Assembly (NCBI RefSeq): GCF_963678975.1
Contig: NC_089277.1
Span: 27,044,672 to 27,108,671, forward strand
Length of the DNA stretch: 64,000 nt
Source of the DNA: Dysidea avara
Lineage: Eukaryota > Porifera > Demospongiae > Dictyoceratida > Dysideidae
Direction: 5' to 3'
Under the pieces are notes generated by a model, which was not told where the DNA came from, made no database searches, and was given only the letters and a program-made list of their open reading frames with translations. Every line of letters starts with the position of its first letter. The first letter of the stretch is position 1. A program made the position numbers and the translations under genes. Below, piece after piece: positions 51,351-62,152 of the stretch.

Positions 51351-51624
51351 CTCTCTAAAATTAGTCACCTTTGAGTATATTGTAGCCGCTACAAATCATA
51401 TAAAAAATCGGTGGGCAATGATTGCAAATTTTGTGGAAGGTTTGGTGTCAACCACAAAGGGTGGTCCTAGCTATGGCCGGCACTAGATGAAACTGTCCTA
51501 CATACCTGACTCTATCTAGTAGCTATATATTTATTTATTGATTTGTTTCAGTTTATTACTGATCTGTTTTATCCAAAGAGGAAGGGGTGGCACCAAAAGG
51601 CTATGCCTACACAAGGGTGCTTCC

Positions 51625-52329
51625 CAGGGGCAGAGAACAGTACTCAAAAGTGGGGGGCAAGTCATGTGGGTTGGCTGTAAGTTACAAAGTGTTTTAAAAT
51701 CATTAATTGTACCTAGTGTGCTTTGCACTCAAGCATGCAAAGCATGCCAATACTAATAAGGGGGTCTGGGGGCATAAGGGGGACTGAGGGCATGGCTCCA
51801 CAGGAAAATTTTGAGATTTGGATGCTTTGAGATTGAATCTGAGAGCATTTTCAGTGGAACATGTGTAGTTGAACAGGATACTCCTATGCAATGACTATCA
51901 TTGAGACACCGTGCAATTAGTAAATGAAGGCATTTCAGAGACTCATGCTGTTGATTATATACATATGGATATAAGTGTTATAGTGAAGACATATTGAATT
52001 AATTGCATATGGCAGGACAAACTTATGATGATTCCTCTGAATGCTCTATTAGAGTAGTTAGGTGACTGCTCTATTAGAGTAGTTAGGTGACTGCTCTATT
52101 AGAGTATATCGATCTCTTGCACTCCCAGCACCGATTCGTGCAGTGTTTCATGCTTGCATAACCTCTAGCACAAATCCCAGTAAATAAAGGCAAAGTAAGT
52201 TGGCTAATGACTAAAATAGTTGCTTTACTTTGGCAACTGGGCTTTGGAAAAACTGAGGGGGCACTGCTCCTCCACTTGTAAAAGTGGGGGGGCAGTTGCC
52301 CCTTCTGCCCCCCTATTTCTCCGCCCCTG
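51625..52329. mobile_element. hAT element nested in the LINE
   Basis: Begins CAGGGGCAGAGAACAG and ends TTCTCCGCCCCTG. It is flanked by the perfect 8-base duplication GTGCTTCC (51617-51624 and 52330-52337). Removing it rejoins the LINE tail. The 705 bases have no transposase but hold a 25-base triple repeat (52042-52110). The inner GGGGTCTGGGGGCAT/GAAAATTTTGA part resembles sequence at 59930-60120 and inside 31710-32600. Confidence 0.9.
52042..52110. repeat. Three 25-base units with TCTATTAGAGTA core
   Basis: TGCTCTATTAGAGTAGTTAG and five more bases repeat at 52042, 52067 and 52092, the last running into ATATCGATC. This is the most ordered example of the motif scattered over the whole window. 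Confidence 0.9.
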
Positions 52330-53600
52330 GTGCTTCCCCATAAACCTTACATATAAATATATACATACAAAACACAAAACTGCCTAGCAACATAGCTACA
52401 AAAAAAAAAAAAAACACAAGCAATACACAGAAAACATACTTACCACAAAAATATAAAAAATACGACATGAAAACAAAATACACACAAAATATTACATGGC
52501 ACCAAAAAAGAATTCTTAACAGCATGACGAAAAGCATCACGATTAGATAAAGATAGAATGTTAAATGGGATCTTGTTCCAAATAAATGGTGTGTTACCAA
52601 AAAAAGAGAAACAGAATCAATTGATGGTAGCTAACTAGTCTGTAGCAAAACATTACAGAATGAATGGTATCTGGTACATGAAGATACAAAGGAGCAAAAG
52701 TCATTAAATTTAACAGCGATTTTATTATGAATAATATCATAAAGAAGAGTGACTGAAAGGTAATCACAACATGACTTTAATGATGGCCAACCCAACTCCT
52801 CTAAACATTAATCAGATGACTTGGTCCAAGCAGGAACAGATGGATCCCACCTGCTACCACATACCCAACGAGCAGAACGATGCTGGATCTTTTCCAGTAG
52901 CTGACTTTTCTTGTGAGTGAAAGGGTTCCAAGTAAAGGGCACACAACACATCAATATGCAATAGATTTAACAACTGGAGTGGCACCCCATAAAGTGTGAC
53001 ATAAATAGCCAGTTCAAACATCAGTTTGGTGGCCTTAGCAGAAATGATTTTACAATGATTAGTCCAGCACAAGTTAGCAGTAATAGTCAGCCCCAAATAG
53101 CACACTGAAGTGTCCCATTAAAGTGGTATATTATTCACACAACAGGTGGCAGAGATATAGGTAAGCGCTTATTAGTGATTGACAAAGCCTCACATTTAGG
53201 TGGACGAAGCTGTAGTTGCCAGCATTCTGACCAAAATCCAACGTTATTTAAATCCTATTGTAAAAGATCACAGTCACTACTTCAACATGTCTTTTTAAAC
53301 AGTACAACATCATCCGCAAAAACACTGAGCTCAGAATGAGAAACAACATCACGTAAATCATTAAATATACAACAAAAACAGTAGAGGTCCAAGTACAGAG
53401 CCCTGGGGCATTTCAGAGTAAACTGGTAGCCATTCAGAGTAGCAGCCATTGACGACAACCCTCTGAAGACGATCAGTCAGAAAACCTCTTAGCCATAGTA
53501 GCTGCATGCAATAAACACTAAAGCATGCCAGCATGGGAAGCATGGTAAATTTAGATAGTATGCAATTCAATGTCAGGATATTGAATTTTGACAGGGGAAT

Positions 53601-54894
53601 TTCAGCAGTTAAAATGTAAGAATTTAGAAGGTATGGGAGGCATGTCCCACAGGGAAAGTAATACTTTGGCTGTTCTATTAAGGTATCCTGATCAGTTTGT
53701 GGTACTTCAGAATCCCTCTATGTAAATCTGTCCTGCAGCATGCAGTTCACATGACAACTACTCTTTACAATGTATCTTCATAATTGAATTCAGTATGCAC
53801 AAGACTATCATACTCATAAAATTGAACATTATGCTTTTGCGCAGAGCTCAAAACCACCTGTTATGCTTATGAGAAATAAAAATTATGCCACTGTCTTTAG
53901 CCAATATGCACCTTTTACATTGATTTTTCTTCAAATAGTTTTCTGGTAGTTCTTTATTAATTTTGTGTTTTTCATTATGTAAAGGTGCCTTGCTCGTTAT
54001 TTTATCTGACTGCTGTATTAGAGTATTATATCTATTATTATATGACTGCTCTATTAGAATTCAAAATGCTCTATATTCTCACACAATCCCATAATAATGC
54101 TGGAATAATTGTCACATCCCTAAATAACCCCCACTTATAGATGATTTTAATTTTAATGAAGATGACAACCAACAAGCACATTAGTGGAAAGTAAACCAAC
54201 TTGATAGTTGGACATTAATGGTGTACTCCTTCACAACATAATGTAACGGTATATACCTTCAACATGTTGTGACTATACACAACCTTATACTGTGCTAAAG
54301 TGTTCTGTGGACACCAATATGATCTAATATACAGACACCACTGGTGTTTTTTTGGGGTCCTGTGAACACTTCAGTTTTTTAATTTATTTATTAAGGCTTT
54401 ACAGCACAAGTGCTGAAGGTCTATTTTCATTGGCTTTGAAGCTGTAGATTCTTTTCTGCAAAATTATAATAATTTTTTTGTATACAACAAATGTTTTACT
54501 GACTAGTAGAGTCTAGGGTCAGTTGGTTTCTTGCTGAATATATACATGTCATCCTCTCACAAGTTGCTATTAAGCAAAAACTGTCTTTAATACAAATACT
54601 TACTTGGGTGAAGCACAATTGCATTTCTTTGTTAAATGGCACAGAGCTACTGCAAAATAGATCTATCGAGTTATTATTATCTAAAGGTGTTGCTATATGC
54701 ACTCACTTGACAACAGAAAATGCCACAAAAGTCTACACTCAAATAGGGACAAATGTCTGATTCCATTTCAAAGTGCTTTTACACCAATTCACTGCTTGTA
54801 AAACTGAGCCATACTGTGAAGTTGTAGTTTGTAGGCATACAAAAGGTCTAATCATTATTCTAGACAAGTGTTCCAGGATTGGACTAGAACAAAA
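53601..54894. other. Intergenic stretch with a LINE-tail fragment
   Basis: No gene. At 54385-54470 there is a minus-strand tail (GCTGTAAAGCCTTAATAAATA) like LINE 3' ends. TCTATTAGA motifs lie at about 54005-54060. Confidence 0.4.
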
Positions 54895-55122
54895 TGTGAC
54901 CAGATTTGCAAAAAGGATCTCACACACACATTCAATTACCAACTTAGACAACTCATAATAACTTCAGACTGGAAATTGCTATTGACTGGTCAGTAGTGAG
55001 CACCGGCATAGCTCAGTTGTTTCAGGTCAATATCATTATTTTTTTGATTACTGAATTATGATCTTCCAAGTTCATTGATTTGGATGTGTAAGGAAGACCC
55101 CTTTTATGCAAATCTGGTCACA
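54895..55122. mobile_element. MITE, family B copy 2
   Basis: Ends TGTGACCAGATTTGCAAAAAGG and CTTTTATGCAAATCTGGTCACA, with the GTGTGTGGAAGACC-type inner blocks of 26010-26248. More decayed than copy 1. Confidence 0.75.
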
Positions 55123-55216
55123 AATATGACATCTCAATTTATAGTATTGTATTGTATGTGCAAGAGTCTTTGACCCCAGCCCTTTGATTGACCTTTGAAT
55201 CGAGACAAATAATTAT

Positions 55217-55526
55217 TTGACTGGATCTGCAAAAAGGGGCCTTTCCAAATTTCCAAGTTTGATGAGTGATTATACATCATGTGTTTAATCTATTGTCTTA
55301 AAATTACATCCAGAAATAGTGTGCTATATGTTAGGAGTGGAAAGTGACAAAATTTCAGGCTGGTAATAAAACTCCAGTTGTCATGTGTTTAATCTATTGT
55401 CTTAAAATTACATCCATTAGGAGTGGAAAGTGACAAAATTTCAGGCTGGTACCATACTCATAAGTCAAGTTCTAAGTACATACAATTGGAAAGGCTATAA
55501 GAACCCTTCTCACAAATCCAGTCACA
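55217..55526. mobile_element. MITE, family B copy 3, with inner duplication
   Basis: Ends resemble family B (GACTGGATCTGCAAAAAGG and CACAAATCCAGTCACA). It is longer because a block beginning CATGTGTTTAATCTATTG (55278) is repeated at 55382, one copy lacking about 22 bases. Lies 94 bases after copy 2. Confidence 0.65.
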
Positions 55527-56899
55527 TAAAATGTGTTGATCTTGCCAGTATTGATGCTTTGATAGAGTGAGTGGAAGAAATTTGACAAAAATAACAAATT
55601 TTTTTTGCTTTTTTCAACTTATTTTTCTTCCAGCAGTCTTTTATTCTGCTCAGAGTATACTTATCTATTACAATAATTTCTGTGCATTATATAATTTATT
55701 GTAATACCTCAAGTTTTCAAAAGTATGTGTGTCATTGTGTGACTGCACTGTTAGAATATTTCATTACATGATTGTGATATAGTAGCTGACCATTCCAATT
55801 ATGTTGATCTAACACAGTCTATGTGACTGTTCTATTATTTTTCTTACAAAAAAAAATCTTTACCACTGTATTTATCCATTTTTTTTTGAAAGTTAGACTA
55901 AAAGCTACTGATATTATGCTATTAAATAATATAACTGGAAAAACTACAGTAAAGCAGCTTAACAACTTTGTAAACTAAGAACTTTTAAGCAGTGAAGGAA
56001 ATTCAAAAAAATCAAACTCCCAATATGGATTTTTCTTTGACTACTCTAATAAAACAGCCATATATTTGTAATTCACTTATGAACTACTCTAATAGAACAG
56101 TCACCCTATATGTATCAGATTTAAAGATAAGCACAGGCACACATTTTAATAAAAATCCAGTTGTGAGGTGATACAATAGAACCTCTAATAAAATGAAACT
56201 CCATAGCCATAGGTCTATGCCATCTTGGATAAAGCAACAAAGTGAACCGAGTCTTACAGTGTCTGGTAATGAAAAGTTCCACTGTACAGATAAAGAGTAG
56301 TAGTATATTGAACAAAGTATAGTACGACTTATACAAGAGTTCATATATTTTTTGATCATAAACTACAACTTATAATTTGTTTGTTTGTCACTTTAAAAGC
56401 TAATTTACCTGATCAGATACTGCATTATCTGGTGGTTAAGTATACATAAATATGACTGCTGTTACAGTATTAGAGATTCTTTAGCAGTTTCTACATAAAC
56501 AAGGAATTGGGTGCCCTATTAAACAAATAAGCTGTTTTGTTTATTGTAAATATACTATTATTATGACTGTTTTATTTGAGTATTTCATTATGAATATATT
56601 ATTGCGATTTCTAAACTATACCTCACCAAAGGTGGCTACTTTATGCAGTAGGGTAATTATTAGATTATATTGTTCCAACAGGATTATTAGTATTATGACA
56701 ATAAAGGTTATTAACTGCTCTATTATAAAGTTATTAGAATTTTTGCAACTAACTACGTACTACAACAGACTAAGTGCACTTATATAAGTAGAAATTAACC
56801 TATTCTCTAGTGATTGCTTTAATATAAACCTTTTACTCCCTATAATCTACCAATATGAACTGAGTGATTTAATATTTTCATAAAATCCTAAAAACTCCC
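55527..56899. other. Non-coding stretch with short motifs
   Basis: No gene. Several TCTAATAGA motifs (56041-56105) and a decayed pogo-like MITE (about 56170-56290). Confidence 0.4.
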
Positions 56900-57400
56900 T
56901 ACCCCCACTTTGACATTAACAATTACATATCAATGGAAAGCATCAGTATCCACAAGATTATCATCATCAGGCAAGTTAGCAACCAACTCAAATCGTCATT
57001 AATTTTTTTATTTTTGCTGGCTATCAAAATTATGGAATTCTCTACCCTCGACTGACTTGAATCTACAGATATGTGACAATATAAAAGCAACTCAACCAAT
57101 TTCTATGGCATCACTTTTAAAATGATTTTAATTCCAATAATACTTGTATGTTTCATTTTGTTGTCCCTGTTCTTTCTGTACAAACAACACACATGCTACC
57201 CCTTTTTACTCTATAAGTAATTAAGTAGTATATTTTATTTAGGTAGTTAGTATTTTTGTAATTAGTTACTGGCAGTTTGTGCCTTTAGCTATCAGCCACC
57301 CTATTCTAATCACCAATCATCGATATCATTGTCAGTCTTGTAATGAACTATATTTGTATGTGTATGGTGTTTGTAAAAGTAATAAATAAAATAATAACAA
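56900..57400 (+). mobile_element. 3' end of a second LINE type
   Basis: A decayed plus-strand frame with STRLSSSGKLATNSNRH and, after a stop, LWNSLPSTDLNLQICD. This is the C-terminal motif found after many LINE reverse transcriptases. It is followed by a 3' end with AATAAATAAAATAATA. Only about 500 bases remain. Confidence 0.55.
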
Positions 57401-57548
57401 CTTACACAAGCTTGTATAATTTTTATTCTCAACATAATTGTATAAAGCTTGTAGTTATTTAATTCTGTTAAATTGGTAAGGCTGTTACCAGCTAGTGTAG
57501 AGATTTTAGCTTCATTAAAAGTATAATCAGTTGAGCTACAAACAATTC

Positions 57549-58190
57549 CAAGTTACCCTTTAGGGAGTTCTGTTGCAAGTTACCCTCCAAACAAGTCACC
57601 CTGTAGAGAGTTTAGCCACAAACTAGTCTGTTACTATTGGTTACCTAGAACAGTAATAACATGGGCTGAATTAACCAACTACATTATCACTTGATTGTGT
57701 AGTTGACCACCCTATGGTTGACTTGTAGCATAGCTGAACTGTACAGGCTGAATTTTTTTTATAGTTGAACAAGGTTAGTAATCAAGTGTATTGGTAAGCA
57801 ATTATATGTAGGTGTATTGTAATCAGTAATTTGTATGCATGAACATCTTCTCTGGCTGTGGGCACATGTTGCCCATGACCATTAATACAGGCTTTACTGC
57901 ATTAAAAAATAAAAATAAAATTAAGTCACCCTATGGAAGAAAAGATCAGCTACAATTAACTCACCATAATAGAGGGTTCAGCCACAGACAAGTCTGTTAC
58001 CCTGTATAAAGATAAGCTATACAATCAAATCACCATGTAGAGACAAGTGACAGCAAGTCACCCCATAGAGAGTTCAGCTATACACCATACAGAACTTAAC
58101 CACAAAAAAGCAACCCTGTAATAATCTCTGCTATGGACAAGTCACCCTGTAGAGAGCTTAGCTACAAACAAATCACCCTGTAGACTAGAC
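57549..58190. repeat. Degenerate minisatellite, interrupted
   Basis: Units of roughly 30 to 45 bases on AAGTCACCCTGTAGAGAGTT and CAGCTACAAACA recur at 57549-57630 and 57925-58190. About 290 bases between include a LINE-like 3' tail (TACAGGCTTTACTGCATTAA then A-rich). No long frame. Confidence 0.65.
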
Positions 58191-58210
58191 TTTGGTTTCA
58201 TATACATATA

Positions 58211-58554
58211 TAGGCCTGAGTCAAATATGCTCAAACTTTTTCCCAAAATGCTTTCAGGAATTTCCCAAATTTTCACCTATCATGCTCTTCAGTGTTCCCA
58301 TTATGCTTGCATTCCTAAGTTAGCAACATTTCTTGTAATTTTCTTGGACCATTTTTAATCAGTGAGCACTCTATTAGACTATTTCACTACAAAGTGACTG
58401 TTCTATTAGTAAATATCAATCAATTTTCATGGAATTGAACTCCATAGTTTGAAATATCCACCTAATTTTTATGTTAGTATTATGCTCGCATAGCAGTAGC
58501 ACTCCAGCCTATTATGCGAGTATTATGTTGGCATACTGTATTTGACACAGGCCT
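58211..58554. mobile_element. GCATAATA-rich MITE, copy 2
   Basis: Ends TAGGCCTGAGTCAAATATGC and GCATACTGTATTTGACACAG, imperfect inverted repeats. The interior has TATTATGC motifs as in 27783-28051. Confidence 0.55.
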
Positions 58555-60129
58555 TGCTTTCAAATTAACAATAATTCTTTTCTGACAATTCCTGTCGTAA
58601 AGAATAACACAGTTAAAAGGTAGCTGGCCTTTCGGGCTTCCAACTAAATGAATCTATACCATCTCCGCACCATAGCATGCAGATTATCACTGCCAGGGTG
58701 GACTGGGTATAATCAAGTGGCCACAGTCTTGTACTAGGTGCTTATTGCACTCAGGTGGGTCTTTTCTGGATGATTGAGTTCTGTTTGTATGTAGGACAGT
58801 AGCTCATGATCTACAGGATAGTCACAGCCTGGCATGGTTTTAAACCATACAGTGGTGACTGACCTGTGAGCAAACTGGGTATTGATAGTGAAGAAGATGA
58901 TCAAGAGTTGCTTCTAGTGGCAAACCATTGTTCTCTAGCATATAACCATTGTTCTCTAGCAAATAAAACCACTTTGACATGAGCTAAAAAGGAACTATAA
59001 TTGTGGAAGTCAGACTAGAATAGCACCACAGAAAAGTATAACTTACATGTGTTGTACATATTAGCACTTCTTGTACAGTTTATTGCAAACACTTCAAGAT
59101 CAATCTTGAGATAGCCATTTTCAAAAGTTTTCCATTTGTAATCCACTAAAATTGCCTTACAGTTCAACTTATATATATATATATATATATAGTTATGGTT
59201 TTTCAACAGTCCACAAAATAATTAATAGTTAAAGATTTAGTTGAACTTTTACTATTTTTATGCTTGTTTGCTATTTCCTAGTTCCAGATCTCAGACATTT
59301 CTCTCTAATTGCTTCCAAATTCAATCTTGTCACAGTTATTATTTTCAAAATTTATGTCTGGGTAAGTGACCACCCTAGCAAGAAATCCCTTCAATCACTG
59401 ACACTTTGCTACACAACAATCATGACAATGTAGAGCACAAAACACATACTTTATATACAAAATCAAATTTTGACCCCACCCCTGGTCTCAGGTTAAGTCT
59501 AGTTATAAATAATAGTTTTTAAGCCACTGCTTTGACAGGACATGAGAGTCTATTAAAAGGTGCAAAGTTTTGTAATGTGCTGTGGAATCTACTTTGAAAA
59601 TTACATAATACATTCAAATTCAAAATTTTGTTAATGATTTTAGAGTAAAGGACCCCTCAAGTGCAATGAACTGTCATCATTCCCACAAACAAGTCACAAT
59701 CATGCCCAAGTACTTTCAGAAGGATAAATCCATTCGGGAATGATTGGATCAGTGATTAGGAATCCTGGTTTGGGAGTTCACAGACACAGACAATACAACA
59801 CAGGGTCAGAGCCAAGAGATTTGGAGTGGTCCAGCCGCCATGCACACTACTCAGATTTTATTGATCTAATGATTGATCTTTATAGAGATAATCTGCTTTC
59901 ATGTGATAGCTACTCAACTACATGTGCTAAGCATGTGCAGCATGCCAAACTGGGGGGTGGAGGGTGGGGCATGCTCCAGCTCCAAGGGAAATTTTTGCTG
60001 TAGCACAAAATTAATACTATTGAGGTTAACAAAAAGAAGAAAGAGAATTTGAATGTAAAAATAGCCTCCAGATTCCATTTCAGAGCATATGGATGCTAGA
60101 TTCTTTGTAGTAGCATAAAAAGAAAGAAT
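58555..60129. other. Intergenic stretch
   Basis: No gene. An AT microsatellite lies at about 59170-59190. A segment at 59930-60120 shares the GGGGCATGCTCC...GGAAATTTTTG and GATTCCATTTCAGAGCAT blocks of the hAT element at 51625, probably a relative without recognised ends. Confidence 0.4.
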
Positions 60130-60382
60130 ATACTGTACAGAGTATTAGTCATGTGCAGAGTTTGTTAAGTACCAACCCAGGCATCAAAATTAGTGCTATA
60201 ATATATGGCTGGGCAGAATTGATAAGCAAGTTGAAAACCTACATAATCAAAAGAACTTCATTTTCACAATAATCTTTCAGGATGCCAGAATTGAGTTTTA
60301 TTGTTCAACAAAAAAATGTAAAATGTATTCAATTTCAGCTTTGCATGGCTGGATGGTCAGCATTATAAAGTGATATATAATA

Positions 60383-60519
60383 GTTATACGGGCACAATGT
60401 GGAGTCTATGAAATTTATAAACCCGAAGGCCCGGGCTGTAGCGCACGAGCGAAGCGAGGGCGCTACTAAGGGCCTGAGGGTTTATAAATTTCATAGACTC
60501 CACATTGTGCCCGTATAAC
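60383..60519. mobile_element. Foldback element with GC-rich loop
   Basis: The arms GTTATACGGGCACAATGTGG and its complement extend about 45 bases through GAGTCTATGAAATTTATAAACCC. The loop holds CGAAGGCCCGGGC and GCGAAGCGAGGGCGC. Same design as 13478-13590. A second inverted pair (GCTTTAGACTCTATTT at 60521 and AAATAGAGTCTAAATAG near 60812) suggests a larger composite up to about 60828. Confidence 0.8.
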
Positions 60520-60987
60520 TGCTTTAGACTCTATTTCACATTACACTCAGATCACTTATCTCATCCATGGCTGTTTCTGCTGTAGGCTCGGCAAAAGCGG
60601 CTGGTTTTCTTACGATAATACTAGCGCCATGGCAACTATGCGTCCTCACGTGACTAAATAATCGCGCTCGTTAAATCACTGCACGTGAACAACGCATAGC
60701 GATTGGACAAATCCGATTTTGAGCATATGTCATATTGTGCTTAAAGGCGTGGAGTATATTAGAAAACAAGGTGGAGTATATGAGATTTATTACCCACCCA
60801 AAACAGCCTAAATAGAGTCTAAATAGTAGTAATTCTATTATACAGAATATTTTGATTTCAAGCCGATAAAATTAATGTAAGCCTTATCATAAATAATTAT
60901 TACTTTGAGATCTTTAATTTATTTCTAGGAGAATGTGCCCTTCTTAATATGTTTCCTGTGTTTTATTAATGTAATTTCACCTGTATA

Positions 60988-61246
60988 AGTGACTGGGCCT
61001 GCAAAAACAGTACATGTGAGCACATAAAAATTGTCTACTTTTTCAAATTTTGATGTGGTATAACTTTGTATTCCATTATTGCTTGATCATGAAATTTTCT
61101 ACACTTGTTCAAAGTTTAGTTGGCTTTAAAATACAAGTTACATAATGAAACTATTCTATCCCAATACTGAGATATGAGATGTTATGCATATAGTAGAGCA
61201 TATTATAGTTTGTGCCACATGCCCTATTTTCACAGGACCGATCACA
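60988..61246. mobile_element. MITE, family A copy 5
   Basis: Ends GTGACTGGGCCTGCAAAAA and TTTTCACAGGACCGATCACA. It is inverted relative to copies 1 to 3. The paralogous site at about 47572 (GTACCGGTAGCTTCC) is empty, which fixes the edges and shows a TA-containing target. Confidence 0.85.
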
Positions 61247-61362
61247 TATAGCTTCCCAGACAGCACATTATTATAGTAATTTTAAGCACCACTTATAATT
61301 ACTTAATGCTTAATAATTAGAAACTAAGTGTTTGATGTGTCTTATTTAAATATGATCATATC

Positions 61363-61749
61363 TAGGGCTGAAACAAACACTAATACTTGACGAGTACTCG
61401 TTAAGGAGTTTGGTACTCAAATAGTAAAATTTATACTTGAGTACTCACTATGATCACGTGACCCAACTCACATGATATATTTGTTATCAGGGAGTGACAC
61501 AATGAAGGCTGTATAGAGTTTGATAGATTGGCGTAAGTTTTTGTCAGGGATGCTAACATCAGTACTTTAATAACAGTGTACGTATGTATCATTGTTGTTA
61601 CTTGAAAAGCTGTAAACCTTTTAAGGTTGGTACAAAACATGTTAAATGGATATGACTACATACAAATAGTATTCGTGAGTACTCTATTGTTAACTTTAGA
61701 GAGTACTTGAATACTAAAAAACCATGATCATTCTGGCCCTAAGCCCCTA
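61363..61749. mobile_element. hAT element, 387 bases, absent from the paralogous site
   Basis: Starts TAGGGCTGAAACAAAC and ends GGCCCTAAGCCCCTA, flanked by the 8-base duplication ATCATATC (61355-61362 and 61750-61757). GAGTACTCGT/GAGTACTTG blocks lie near both ends. The paralogous left copy at about 47684 reads through CCATATCATT with one copy of the target. Confidence 0.9.
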
Positions 61750-62152
61750 ATCATATCATTGTATAATAAGTAGAATATTATTATTATTATGGTTATTGCA
61801 TTTATGCAGTAATACAACCAAGCACATATACATGCACAGCCTTCAGTTGCCACATGTACACAGTCACACCAACCTGGTGGCCACAGGTACAATCACTTAG
61901 CATGGGTAAATACTCCCGGGGGAAAAACTAGTACCCACAGGAGACTGCACTCTTGAGTAGCATTACTCCAACTGTTTTTTAAGCACATAATATTATTATT
62001 ATTAAATATGTTTATTACGATTTCAAAGTGGTTTACAAAAGCTGGTCTCCCCTCCCCCCCCAACTCGCAGAACTGCCATATACAGGAATATCACAGGTTT
62101 TAAATAATCAGTTAACACTAAACATACATCACTGAAATTTGGTTGTTTACAT

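Larger units (their letters stand above)
51530..53600 (-). mobile_element. Decayed LINE of jockey/CR1 type, with nested hAT
   Basis: Minus-strand reverse-transcriptase remnants: the PQGSVLGPLLFLLYI block (about 53361-53420), then in other frames downstream pieces ending near 52313 with a WN.IPF-like motif typical of LINE C-termini. The 3' untranslated part and an AATAAATAAATA tail reach 51530. Several stops and shifts make it inactive. A hAT element (51625-52329) splits its 3' end. Strong 5' truncation is usual for LINEs. Confidence 0.7.

Noticed and set aside
52042-52110. CRISPR-like array from the 25-base units
   Set aside because: Units touch without unique spacers, inside a eukaryotic hAT element.
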